This document shows, in pieces, positions 45,382 through 55,840 of a DNA stretch of 64,000 bases. This DNA comes from Phoma sp. XZ068. Its lineage: Eukaryota > Ascomycota > Dothideomycetes > Pleosporales > Didymellaceae. Made by a program: the position numbers and the translations under genes. A model generated the notes under the pieces. It was given only the letters and a program-made list of their open reading frames with translations. It was not told where the DNA came from and ran no database searches. Each line of letters begins with the position of its first letter. The stretch's first letter is position 1. The stretch covers positions 496,001-560,000 of the forward strand of contig RBKR01000025.1 in assembly GCA_004835665.1 (NCBI GenBank), in the 5' to 3' direction.

Positions 45382-46275
45382 AGCTGCGATATGTTGCAAG
45401 AAGCTGATTACTGGCAGAGTCTTCGTCGAGTCGCAAGGTCGGTGTCGAGTGTCGCTAATTAACACCAAAGTTGGCGTGAGCGAGAATTGCGATGAACTTC
45501 AAACATCCGAGGACAGCGTGAAGATTTATATCGCAGTCCCGTAGCAGCGCGAGAACGCTGATCCACTACTCCATGGGGGTCGGCATAGGATAGCGCGATA
45601 GCGAATGACGTGGGGAACACTGTGGGGTCTCCAGCAGTGGAGCCGCATCGGCGGTAGGCAGTTCTTCCTCCAGTGAAACGGTCAAACGCCGACATTGTAA
45701 GCTCCCGACATCTCGTGAGAATTGTTGAAATTGTTGCATAACGTGCATCGAAGCGAGCATGCGGCGACTGCTCGGGGCAAAGCGGATATAATCCTTGCCC
45801 GAATCTGGTCAATGGATTGCTTGACTGCGTCTGGCGTTGCTTGGACAGGTCTGTCTTAGCTTCTTGGCTTTGCGACACTCAAGTTTTACGCCTCCATCTG
45901 CTTCCGCGGCCATGGACTTCAGACGTCGGTTGCGACTAAGCTCCCCGACAACACCTTCTGCAGTGGCAACCGCCGACGGGAAACCTATTGTCGGTGGACA
46001 CTGTGGAACTCTATCTCAGTCAGTTGAGGTGGATTCAAACGCCGACGCAGCCGTGTACAGGTGCCGGTTACTAGCGCACCAAAGGCAAGATCTCCTCGCC
46101 TCCACAATTGTATCAAACACCGACCCCAGACTCTCGCCCACGTTGTTCGACAAAGAATTGCGGGGATTGTTCGCTGAGTATCGGTATATGCTTCATTGAT
46201 CTATGTGTGGTCATGAGATGCAATCGGTGAACTCGCTCACCCTTGCTGAATAGGCGGTATCCGCAGACGCGAGGT
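45382..46275. other. Intergenic region between transporter and dehydrogenase
   Basis: About 890 bp. It contains the transporter TATA box at 45524-45530. A plus-strand ATG ORF at 45912-46199 (95 codons, start MDFRRRLRLSS) has a fair Kozak context but no recognisable family, and I do not count it as a gene. Confidence 0.5.
45524..45530 (-). promoter_or_regulatory. TATA box of the sugar transporter
   Basis: TATAAAT on the minus strand about 143-149 bp upstream of the transporter ATG. The distance would give a leader of roughly 100 nt, normal for a fungal gene. Confidence 0.4.
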
Positions 46276-47376
46276 TCACATGTTTGCCTTATCTTTCTGC
46301 TCCGGCACTTGAGTTATCAGCTTCTCGTGTTTGATTGCCGATTTCAAGTTATCCAACACCAGCAGTTCCATATCGCGCTAATAAGGTTAGCCTTTGAATC
46401 CAATGCTCCATATTCCGATTGAACTTGCCTGTGTCTCAAATGTCGCCGTGCCAACATGGGGCAGCAGCACCGCATTCTCGCATTCCAGCAGCCCTGGGTG
46501 AATCTTGGGCTCCTCTTCAAAGACGTCCAGCCCGGCTGTCCAGACCTTGCCGCTCTTGAGGGCGTCCACTAAGGCCGCCTCGTCGATCAGCGCTCCTCGC
46601 GCCGTGTTTACTATTATAACGCCGTCCTTCATCAGGTCGAACTCCGCCTTGCCGATTATGTGCTTCGTTTTGGGGTTGAGCGCCAGGTTCAGACTCAGTA
46701 CGTCTGATGTCTTGAGCAGCTCCTCGAACGTGACGTAGGCCGCACCGTTCTCCTCATTAGGAGGCAGCTGTCTGCGGTTGTGGTATTGAATCTTCATCCC
46801 GAATGCCTTCGCGCGAGTTGCGACCGCCGAACCGATGCCGCCCATACCCAAGATACCGAGTGTCTTGTTCTTGGGGTCGTGGCCTAGAGCAAAGTTGCCG
46901 CGCCATTTGCCTTCTGTTGTCAGTGAAATGTTGGTTGGATGGCAAGCAGACTCACCTTGTCGTACTGCCTGGAACGATTGGTTGATATTGCGGAGAGCGC
47001 CCAGCATCAGGAAAATGGCCACGTCGGCGGTTGCATCGTTGACCGCGATAGGTGTGCTTGACACCTGGATACCTCTCTTGCTGCAGGCTGCTACGTCGAT
47101 ATTGTTATAGCCAGCACCGTTGTGGCATATGAACTTCAAGCTCTTCGGTAAGACCTCGAGAAGCTCTTCGTTGAAGTCTCCAGTCAATGGATTGGAGTCG
47201 TTGCTGCGGTAAAGGGCAAACACGCCGTCGAACTCGCCACTTTTACATCTCTTGATGAAATCTGCGCGGTCGCCCTTGGGGTACTCATGAAGCTTCGATG
47301 CGACTTGTGCGACTTCCTCCCACTCATTCCTGGTGTGGGAAAGGGCGCCGATAAGGAGTGCTGCTCGTTGGGACAT
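46276..47376 (-). CDS. D-2-hydroxyacid dehydrogenase (glyoxylate/hydroxypyruvate reductase-like)
   Basis: An NAD(P)H-dependent reductase of 2-keto acids such as glyoxylate or hydroxypyruvate, 335 aa. Exons are 47376-46956, 46913-46429 and 46377-46276. Intron 1 is only 42 nt (donor GTGAGT, branch CACTGAC) and stays in frame without a stop. Intron 2 reads as GC-AG (CAG before GCAAGT, branch GCTAAC). Using it replaces an unlikely tail with the family-like end ETQRDMELLVLDNLK. The Rossmann motif is GILGMGGIGSAVATRAKAFG. Catalytic Arg is in NTARGALIDE, Glu in LDVFEEEP and His in LLPHVGTAT. ATG 47376 (MSQRAALL) is the first ATG in frame. No PTS1 is seen, so it is probably cytosolic. Confidence 0.92.
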
Positions 47377-48288
47377 TGCTGCAACGGGGTATGGTGGGGT
47401 AGAAGAGGTGAACTGTACAAGAAGCAAAGTTTGGAGAACAGCAAGAAGTGGGAGGAGCTCAAAATGGGTCGTCGCTGCAGCGGCAACTGTTGCCTCTTGT
47501 ACGCTCCTCTAGCTATTATTTACCCGGTGTATCTCGGACCGATAGCCCGTTCATAGCAATTGTCTGAACGTAGAAAGCATGCACGTCGAATCAGAGACTG
47601 GTGTTACGATAACATCTATCATGTTCTCATCCCTTGTCTCTGAATACTACTTGGAATCGTCTTTATCAGCCTTCGGCGTTGTGCAGCAGTCAGCTCGACA
47701 CGCAAATTCCCCGCGGAATTGCCCCGCATAATGCCGGAAAAACAACACTACGTCATGCGCGTTGAAAGGTGCAATTGCCGTCTTCTGCAATAACGCCCTG
47801 TTATTGCATAAAGAATACTTCTGCCAATACAGGTGCGTTGGTTTTCATGTGAATAAGACACATTGTCACCCGATCAAAGTCTAACGACTTCGGCGTTTGA
47901 ATCACAAATTCGACACTATCATATGCCGACCACGTACGTAAACAGCGCTAGCCCTCAGCTCCACAGCTTTTTGCGCATCACATGTGACATCTGGAACATT
48001 GGCTGATCGAGGCTCTGCCACTATTTCCAACGACATCAAAGTCATGCAAACTGCAACTGCAAGGATATCAGGCAGCTGTTGCCTTGCTGCCTGTGTTATG
48101 AAATGTTGCTGTAGGCAGCACTAGGCGACGGCATGTCGGACATGAATGTACGCCGGTGAGCCGAAACAGCACGCCTGAGATGTTACACTAAGAAGACACA
48201 AGTATCGCACCTTTTCCATTGTTTCTTACTTGCCTTACCCTGAGCACATAGCCTCTACAAGAAACAGCCCGTGAAGCAATAATACAAC
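47377..48288. other. Divergent intergenic region, nothing specific recognised
   Basis: A 912-bp region between the dehydrogenase (minus) and an NmrA-like reductase (plus). Both promoters must lie here. I see no ORF with protein character and no clear TATA or palindromic operator. Confidence 0.5.
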
Positions 48289-49328
48289 ATGGAACTTAAA
48301 AACATCGCCATACTAGGAGTACGTCTGGCAAATGAACCTTCTATTGTCTCGTATGTATCTGATAATCGCAAAACCAGCCTGGAGGAAACGTTGGAAGCGC
48401 CATCATCAACGAGCTCTCGAAGGATGGCCCATACTTCAACATTACCGCAATAACACGACCAACCTCGACATATACGCCCCCAGCATCCTCTGACATCACA
48501 CACAAAATCGCGGACTACGCTTCTCTGTCATCTCTCACCGAAGCATTTACTGGCCAAGATGCGGTTGTGAACTGCATCACTGGTGGGGCAACCCAATACG
48601 ACCCCTCCAAGCTCATCATCGACGCCGCGGTAGCGGCAGGTGTGAAATTCTTCTTCGCAAACGAATTTGTCGGCCACGTATCAAGCCCACAGTTCAAGCG
48701 TTTGCCAGAAGAGTTCACCGGTGCGAAGACCAGGATCAGAGACTACCTGGGAGAGCTTGCGGCGGCAGGCACAATCACGTGGACGAGTCTGAATGGCGGT
48801 CCGTTCTTCGACATGTGGCTCATGAAAGGGCCTGCTGGATTTGATATCGCGAACCAAACGGCAAGAATATATGGCACAGGGAACAATCCACTGTGTTGGA
48901 CGCCGTTGTCGGTTATTGCGCAAGCTGCAGGGAACATGCTAAGGAGTCCTGATGCGATCGAGAATCGGCCGATCTATATTTGCCCTTTTGCGAAGGGGGA
49001 GCTCACCCAGCGATCTCTTTTGAACGCAGTTCAGAATGTGTTGAAGGCTGAATTCACGGTTGAAGTCGTTGACGTGGCGAAGATCAATAAGAACGCCAGG
49101 ATCGCCCTGGAGAGAGGAGAAGGGGCCAAAGCTATGAAGGGCTTGGCTGTCAGCAACCAGTTCTACGAGGGAGACTGCGGGAACGACTTTAGTCATTTGG
49201 TAGAAAATGACCTTGTCGGCGTGGATATGAGGAACCTGGAGGATGCAGTGCGAGATGCCATTGCACGATGGGGCCAGGATTCTAAGGTCGTGGAAAGCTT
49301 TTTCAGGGTCGAGGCCTGCGAGATCTGA
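48289..49328 (+). CDS. NmrA-like / isoflavone-reductase-like NAD(P)-binding protein
   Basis: An atypical short-chain dehydrogenase-fold protein of 326 aa. Exon 1 (48289-48318) codes only ten residues; exon 2 is 48378-49328. The 59-nt intron has donor GTACGT and acceptor CCAG. The junction forms the nucleotide loop IAILGPGGNVGSAII, which confirms the splice. Other family features are DAVVNCITGG, the FFANEFVGH strand-helix junction (the NEF/PSEFG region of the family) and TSLNGGPFFD. Members are either redox-sensing regulators such as NmrA or reductases of aromatic substrates; the sequence does not decide. It lies between a hydroxyacid dehydrogenase and a GMC oxidoreductase. Confidence 0.88.
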
Positions 49329-50973
49329 GTGGTTATGATAGCTCTAGGAAATTATTCAAGAAAATTGATAAGGTCTCCTATATGCGTCCGCCATACACGT
49401 GAGATTTGACTTCGAAGCGCACTGATTCTCTTTGGAACTAACGCGAAGGGGAAAATAGCTCGAACGGTATCGAAGGCTACTGCGCCTTACACGCAGCTAC
49501 GTTCCGTTCCGGAAACTAATTAATTATGCACCAAGCTGAATTTCAACTGCACGGATGCATGTAATTACAACCTATGTTTGACCTAGCGCTATTGATACGC
49601 CCCTGTGCTGAATTATGGGCCTTATTGGACCCACGGACACCAACTAGTATTTGGCAAAGAATATAGCACATCACTCGTGTCTGCGGCGTACTAGGACTTT
49701 GCAACATTATCTTGGCAGATAGTCTTGTGATTCCGTGCACACGATATGAACCTCGCCAACGCCCGTATAATAGAGGCACCGCTTTAGTACCCTTACCTCC
49801 CTTCTTTATTTAAAAATAAAAAAGTGTTGATGATTCCTCGTAAGTGCTTCTTGCACTATTCATGTTTGTAGTTACGCTGGCGCTAGTAGGCGTCCCGATC
49901 ACCGTGCTCCAAGCGGCGCATGTTAGTTCAAGAAATGCTGACGCGATTTCAGGAACGGCCCGGTAGGTCCACGTCAAGAGATGAACTTCGGTATTGGTAA
50001 TTCATTCCAGAGTGTGAATTGCGTGCCTGGGCTGATTTCTACGGAGTTTCGAATGCCCACTGCAAATGAGTTGTGCAATGGAATGTCCTTTCCAGGACGA
50101 TCTGTCTGCTTTCGTAAAGAATTCTAGCTTCTTCGATCTGTTCGGCCTTTATCCCGTACCCTAGTCTTACTCCGGGCGGAGTATCGGTTCACGAGTGACA
50201 ATCGTTCGATGAAAGGACCTCGGAACAAGGCTACGACTAAAGAAATAACAAGTATGGCTCGAAAAGGACGAGAGATGTACTGATTCGAAGCTTTTGGTAG
50301 AGGCGATATCGAACGAATGGTCTGGCTCGAGGCAAAAGTGCCGAGGAAGGAAGCTGCTGGCTCGCAGATTCAAGTGCCGGAATTAGAAGGCGATGCTGTG
50401 TTTCAAGAGCTAAATGCCAAAATGCAAAGTCGGGGTTTAACCTGGACAACTGGGGATGGCTCGGGGAGAAGTAGTTCATGAAGTTTCATCTCGCAAACGA
50501 GCAAATGCTGGAACGTCGACGTATTTCAGATATTTAGCTGCCTTCACGTGATAGCAGAGCCGATAGCCTCGGGTACAGACTCCATTTCTAACCCTGCAAT
50601 TATTTCAGGGTTCTACGTCACAGCATTGTTTTTCCAATTTCGGCCTTGCTCGGACGCTTAGATCCCTACTCCCGCTGCACAGCCCCTGGCTAATTTATCA
50701 GCATACCTATCGGCAGTTGTAAACAAGTGCAAACACATGATTAGTGATGTTCTAAAAGTACGTTTCAATCTGGGCGGTTTCGCTTACATGCAAGATACCT
50801 CAGCATAACGGCATATGCAAGATGTCCTGCGTCGGATGTATTACGGCGAAATATGATGCTGGGATATACAAGAGCGAGCTTTGTGCACGACGAGAATAAG
50901 GCGGACTATCGCGGGCAAATACCGAAGGATTCCAACACTCTTTCGAATCTTTCCCTCTTTCATTCTCCTCTCC
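49329..50973. other. Intergenic region, AT-leaning, nothing recognised
   Basis: About 1.6 kb upstream of the GMC oxidoreductase. Short ORFs on the minus strand (49543-49779, 50167-50479) are rich in Ser and Arg and carry no motif. An A/T tract lies at 49805-49823. No repeats or RNA genes are evident. Confidence 0.5.
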
Positions 50974-53144
50974 ATGGCTAAGTGTAACCTTGTGTCGTGC
51001 ACACTTGCACTATTTGTGTCCAGCGCTCTTGCTCACCCTCATTTCAACGGCAAACTTTTGTCGCGAGCAGATGAGCTCCTCAGCGAATATGACTATGTGA
51101 TTGTTGGCGCAGGTGCATCTGGATTAACTGTTGCGAATCGACTGTCTGAGCAGCCGAGTAAGTTGTAATATTGTCATCCAATTTAGTTCTAACATTTCCT
51201 AGCCACCACTGTTCTTGTTATCGAAGCTGGCCAACTGTAAGTCGCTCCTCTGTAATCACTTAAGCGCGATATTAACAGTCGCACAGCGACCAAAACGAAG
51301 ATTTCGTTACCATTCCTGGTCTCGCGGGCGGAGCTGTTGGCACCAAGTATGACTGGAACACCACTTATGCAGCCAGCGAGTACGTGGGCGGCCGAAGCAT
51401 CTCGGTCGCTCAAGGAAAAGTTGTTGGTGGCTCTACGAAGCTGAATCGCATGGTCTTCGATCGCGGTTCGAAATCAGACTACAATGGTTGGGAGCTTCTG
51501 GGCAACAAAGGATGGAACTGGGAGAACTTGCTACCATACTTCAAAAAGGTTGGTCCTTTAAAGGGAATATGCCTGCATCACTTACTGACTAATTTAGAAC
51601 GAGAAATTCGCGCCGCCGATCAAAGAAATCCAGGAACAATACAACGTCACGTGGGATGAAGACGCCCATGGTCATGAAGGCTACATGCACTCAACATACT
51701 CCCCATTCTTTTGGCCTACAACGAGTAAGCAACAAACATGTGCTACTATCCTTTCAATTACACAAAAGAACTGACAGTCAACAGAGAATGTGGTCGAAGC
51801 AACCCGCAGTCTCAACATCCCGATCCCTAGAGATCAAGCTAACGGTGATGCCATCGGTGGATACTTCACCCCTCACAACATGGATTCCACCGAGTACAGG
51901 CGCTCGTCTGCGGATGAAGCTTACTACGATACTGCCGTAACCAGGGAAAACTTCCACCTTATAGCTGGGCACCAAGCGACTCGGATCTTGACGTGCACTG
52001 AAGGGCCAACAAAAGCTAATGGTGTTGAGGTAAGGATATAATCCCGCAAATGGAACTTTTATAATTGACATATTGCAACCAGTTTGCTGCTTCGCTGAAT
52101 GCGACAGTTCAGTCTGTAAAGGCAAAGCGAGAAGTGATCGTTGCCGCTGGATCTCTCCATACGCCTCAGTTGTTGCAAGTCTCTGGCATCGGTGATCCCG
52201 CACTTCTCTCGAGCATCAACGTTAAGACCGTTGTGGACCTTTCAGCTGTCGGTCAGAATCTCCACGATCACGTCTACGTGATGGTAGTCAACTCCCGTGC
52301 GGAACATCCCTCCCTCCAGAAAAACGCAAAACAAGCTAACAGCCATCAAGTTAATACCACCCTTCAGCTGTCCAGCGCTCTAACGTCCAACACCACATTC
52401 GCTGCTGAAGCTCGCGCCCAGTATGATGCAGAGAGGCGAGGTCCTCTGACTTCACCGACTGGCGATTTCCTCATCTTCCTCCCCCTCTCCACCTACACCA
52501 ATTCGAGCGCTGCAATCCATGCCGCAGCACTTGCCTCCAATCCGTCACTCTCCTTCCCATCCGACGCCTCCGCCGAAGTCATCGCCGGCTACTCATCATC
52601 CTACGACTCCCTGAACTCCAAACTTCTCGCCAATGACTCCGCCATTCTGGAAATCATCTGGTCAGACGGAGCCATGTTCCTCGGACTACAACACCCGTAC
52701 TCCCGTGGCAGTATCAAGGCCGCATCGAGCAGCATCTTCGACGCGCCCATCGCCGACGCTGGATTTCTACGCAACCCGCTTGATACCATCCTGCTCCGTG
52801 AGGCTGTACGCTTCTCCCGCCAACTCGTTGCCCAACCATCCATTGCGGAACTCAACCCCTTTGAGGTGGCCCCTGGCACGAATGTTACCTCAGACGCGGA
52901 TATCGACCAATACGTCAAGAACAGCGCTAGTACCTTGTGGCATCCCGCTGGGACTTGTAAGATGGGCAAGAGAGAGGAGGGCGCTGTTGTGGATGGGGAG
53001 TTGAAGGTGTACGGGATCCAAGGGCTGAGGATCGTGGATGCGAGTGTTCTCCCGATGTTGCCAGCCAGCCATACGATGACAACTATATATGCTGTTGCGG
53101 AGAGGGCGGCAGATATCATCAAGGGTGTTGGTGAGAAGTTTTGA
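50974..53144 (+). CDS. Secreted GMC oxidoreductase (aryl-alcohol/glucose oxidase-like)
   Basis: A secreted flavoprotein that oxidises alcohols or sugars, passing electrons to oxygen or quinones. It has 637 aa in six exons: 50974-51157, 51203-51236, 51287-51548, 51598-51724, 51785-52029 and 52083-53144. All five introns are 45-60 nt with GT-AG ends, and frame is kept throughout. ATG 50974 is the first ATG in frame and begins a signal peptide (MAKCNLVSCTLALFVSSALA). The FAD loop is VIVGAGASGLTVANRL. A second signature HTPQLLQVSGIGDP lies in exon 6. The catalytic pair lies in STLWHPAGTCKMG (His) and LPASHTMTTIYAVAERAADI (His). Many N-glycosylation sites fit secretion. The neighbouring Zn2Cys6 gene ends 128 bp from its stop. 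Confidence 0.93.
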
Positions 53145-53272
53145 AGAGTACTCCGATAGGATCTTGTTTGAGCACGAGCGATCTACTGCAACGTACATAG
53201 AACTAGATGTGGCCTAGATCAAAACTACCCGACATCATGTAGCTCGAGGTGTTCTTCGGGTGAAGCATCAAG

Positions 53273-55120
53273 TCACACCAGCAAGACGCTGTGCCCTAAA
53301 ATGCGCAGGCAGTACGCGATATCCCATGTATCGGCATCATGCTGGTGTCGGTGGCTCCACACCTTCACCATGATCTCAAGCGCATCACGTAATGTGCCAA
53401 ACATAGCAAGCCCTCCTGATGCGTTTGCTACGTCACGAAAGGCTGCTTCTTGTTCTTCCGTGGCAAAGCAGCCAGTGATACAGAATGGCCATGCCAATGT
53501 TCGGAGCCAACTCGGGTTATTGATGGTACCAAAGAGATCAAGAGCTTGCGCAACATGACTGCGAAGCTGAACATTGCCTGGCTGCCAGCCGGACAGAACG
53601 GTGATGAGGTATGTCTGGGCAGCATGTGCCCAAATCCTGCTGATGATGCAATGATCGGTTGATGGAGAGGGACTTAGGCCGTGGGTGATGTTGGATCTCG
53701 CTAGGATTGTTTCGAAAGGCCCGTATGGACTAGCTTCTGTCTGGGGCGGTGTACTTGTAGAGGCGTTCTGGAGATTTGATATGCCGCTATGAAGTTCCTC
53801 CTGAATGAAGCTGGCGCGCTGCACGAGATCCATGATATCAAGGTTGCCTTTCCGTTTGGCCTCCTTCTTCCACTCGTTCAAGGACGATATCTTGGCAACT
53901 GATCGCAGCACCCACGTCTGACATCCAAAAAAGTCCTCTGATTTCAACAAGTCCGGTTTTTTTATTGTGTTGGAGCTCATAAGAATATCATCGTAGTGCC
54001 GAAGTAAGCGTGGAGATTTCTCCTGGGCGGTACCAGCGATGATATCTTGGTATATAACCAGGGCTGAAAAGAATCGCATTGCAGCTTGTTCAGCACTCCA
54101 AATTGAAAGACCTAATGGAACGTTACCGCGAAGGTTTTCCAGTAGGGCAGTTATCGTCAGATCCCCGGGACGTCCTCTCCCGAAATGTCTAAGTGTCTGG
54201 TCGAACAGATTGACGGCTGCAGTGAGATGAATCTGCCAGTTCTCAGATGAGGCAAAGACGACTTCAAAATTGACAAGTTGAACGATGTTGCCTAGCAAGT
54301 GAATGTTGTCCAGTAGAGAACGATGAATGCCTGCGCCGGTCACGCTGCGTAAACTGTCTTGAACACCTCGAACAGCCTTCTCCATATGTGCCTGTAGTTC
54401 TCTCTGAACCATTGCTGCACAAATAGCACGATCAGGGCCTGATAGCACAGGCACAGCGTAGTAGAAATATGCAGCCAGTCCAACAATATTGTGGTAGAAA
54501 GCATGGTGCCTTAGAGCGAGCGTAAGTAGCCAGGACCGTCCACCCTCCAGAATGGATGGTCTGTAGAATGGAAAGAGCACCGGGAAGGCATAGTCTAAAT
54601 AAGACATAAGTAGACTCGGTTCAAAGTCTGGAACAACTTTTGATTGGACATCATGGATGTGCACATCGTTCATATCCTGTGCCTGCCACCTATCATCAAT
54701 GTGATTCGGTGACTCCAAAGGGTTGACTGAATCTGGCGGAGTGGGTACGGCGATAGCCGGCTCGGTTACACAGGCTGGAGGCGCCCACCTTATCTCTTTG
54801 CTAACATCTGGGGTAGGTCCGGACTCCCAAGATCCCAATTGACTTACTTCATCAAGGCTATCATCCAGTTCTCGAGTGATGCTTCGAATCCTGCTCTTCC
54901 CCCGGCGAAGTGCAGCGTTGCGCTTGATTTGTTTCTTAAGACGTTCAGCCTCGCGTTGCTTGTCTTCTTCACTGTCCATCCATGCTGGCTTGTCATTGCT
55001 GTAATGACATTGGATCTCCAGCATCCCGCAAGCTTTGCAAATGGGCAAGTCTTGATCGCATTTCTTACGCCTGAGTTTGCAGGTCCAACATCCAACAGAA
55101 CTCTGCGTTCTTGATGACAT
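53273..55120 (-). CDS. Zn2Cys6 transcription factor, Fungal_trans_2-like
   Basis: A nuclear regulator of 615 aa in one exon. The zinc cluster is at residues 11-38: C-x2-C-x6-C-x6-C-x2-C-x6-C, starting GCWTCKLRRKKC. A basic linker follows (REAERLKKQIKRNAALRRGK). The long C-terminal part resembles the second class of fungal-specific TF domain, with LLMSYLDYAFPVLFPFYRP and GRSWLLTLALRHHAFYHN. ATG 55120 is a true start. It diverges from the reductase gene at 55841 across 720 bp that contain several palindromic CGG/CCG elements, so regulation of that gene and of itself is likely but inferred. It is convergent with the GMC oxidoreductase. Confidence 0.92.
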   Translation of the reverse strand: MSSRTQSSVGCWTCKLRRKKCDQDLPICKACGMLEIQCHYSNDKPAWMDSEEDKQREAERLKKQIKRNAALRRGKSRIRSITRELDDSLDEVSQLGSWESGPTPDVSKEIRWAPPACVTEPAIAVPTPPDSVNPLESPNHIDDRWQAQDMNDVHIHDVQSKVVPDFEPSLLMSYLDYAFPVLFPFYRPSILEGGRSWLLTLALRHHAFYHNIVGLAAYFYYAVPVLSGPDRAICAAMVQRELQAHMEKAVRGVQDSLRSVTGAGIHRSLLDNIHLLGNIVQLVNFEVVFASSENWQIHLTAAVNLFDQTLRHFGRGRPGDLTITALLENLRGNVPLGLSIWSAEQAAMRFFSALVIYQDIIAGTAQEKSPRLLRHYDDILMSSNTIKKPDLLKSEDFFGCQTWVLRSVAKISSLNEWKKEAKRKGNLDIMDLVQRASFIQEELHSGISNLQNASTSTPPQTEASPYGPFETILARSNITHGLSPSPSTDHCIISRIWAHAAQTYLITVLSGWQPGNVQLRSHVAQALDLFGTINNPSWLRTLAWPFCITGCFATEEQEAAFRDVANASGGLAMFGTLRDALEIMVKVWSHRHQHDADTWDIAYCLRILGHSVLLV

Positions 55121-55282
55121 CGTGGAGATAACGTGATGAACACGTATGTATAGCTGCCGGAAGGTGTTGTTGGATGGTGGAAGCTGCCCCGCGCGCGATT
55201 AGAGCCGCGCGGGTTTGCGCACGGGCCCCCACATGTCCCGCCAGGCCTGCCTCTCGGATGTTTCCGTCACTCCTGATTTCAA

Positions 55283-55306
55283 GTACTGCACAGGGTACTG
55301 CACAGG
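55283..55306. repeat. Perfect tandem 12-mer
   Basis: GTACTGCACAGG is repeated exactly twice in tandem (55283-55294 and 55295-55306), immediately before the 17-bp dyad of the same promoter. Confidence 0.85.
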
Positions 55307-55308
55307 AA

Positions 55309-55325
55309 GATCGGAGCCTCCGATC
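55309..55325. promoter_or_regulatory. 17-bp dyad with CGG-N5-CCG
   Basis: GATCGGAG and CTCCGATC are exact reverse complements around a single central C. The dyad includes inverted CGG and CCG triplets five bases apart, matching the general form of Zn2Cys6 dimer sites. The gene for such a protein starts 189 bp away. Confidence 0.55.
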
Positions 55326-55708
55326 CTTGTAATTGGTTCAGCTTCACATTTTGAAACATTGTGCATTGTGGAAGGAAAGCACGCCAGCAAACCATGCGGG
55401 TTGAAATTGTACGTTCTCAGCAATAGCGGCGCATCGATGGCGCAAACAAACGCTACGAAAGTGTAACGATTAATTCTAAGCAACCTTGACGAAAGTTCGC
55501 CACAGTAACTACAGCTGATGCAGAAGAGTCATTGATGGCTTGGTAGATGTAAACATCACTATCCCAATCACGTCTATTTCTTTTAGTTTCAGCGCCACGA
55601 TTCGTCTGACGAGGGATTACACTGATGATTATGCAATAAATCGAAGTCTAGGCGCAATTCAGTACTGCTAAAAGCGCATTTCGTCCGATCTTGAACATCT
55701 TCGAAACA

Positions 55709-55720
55709 ACCCGCGCGGGT
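55709..55720. promoter_or_regulatory. 12-bp palindrome ACCCGCGCGGGT
   Basis: A perfect palindrome whose core CCGCGCGGGT recurs at 55205-55214 in the same promoter. It lies 121 bp upstream of the reductase ATG and 61 bp before its TATA box, a normal activator position. Confidence 0.55.
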
Positions 55721-55780
55721 CTCCATGCGCGCGCGGTCAAGCGCCGATCATACTTAAGTATTGGATTGCCACAAGGCGCG

Positions 55781-55789
55781 TATAAAAGG
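55781..55789 (+). promoter_or_regulatory. TATA box TATAAAAGG
   Basis: A textbook TATA element 60 bp upstream of the reductase ATG at 55841. It supports that start and implies a short leader. Strong TATA boxes are typical of inducible genes. Confidence 0.7.
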
Positions 55790-55840
55790 CTCAGTCTGCG
55801 CAGAAAAGTCACTGAAGTAACTGCAATAACGATTTCTAAC

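Larger units (their letters stand above)
55121..55840. promoter_or_regulatory. Divergent promoter between Zn2Cys6 regulator and reductase
   Basis: This 720-bp intergenic region has unusual symmetry. CCGCGCGGGT occurs at 55205-55214 and again at 55711-55720, where it forms a 12-bp perfect palindrome (55709-55720). A 17-bp dyad GATCGGAGCCTCCGATC (CGG-N5-CCG) lies at 55309-55325. A tandem 12-mer sits at 55283-55306 and a TATA box at 55781. Such CGG/CCG dyads are what Zn2Cys6 dimers bind. Confidence 0.6.

Noticed and set aside
45912..46199. 95-codon ORF with fair start context
   Set aside because: No family resemblance, no promoter element or codon evidence beyond length; kept only as a note in the intergenic entry.
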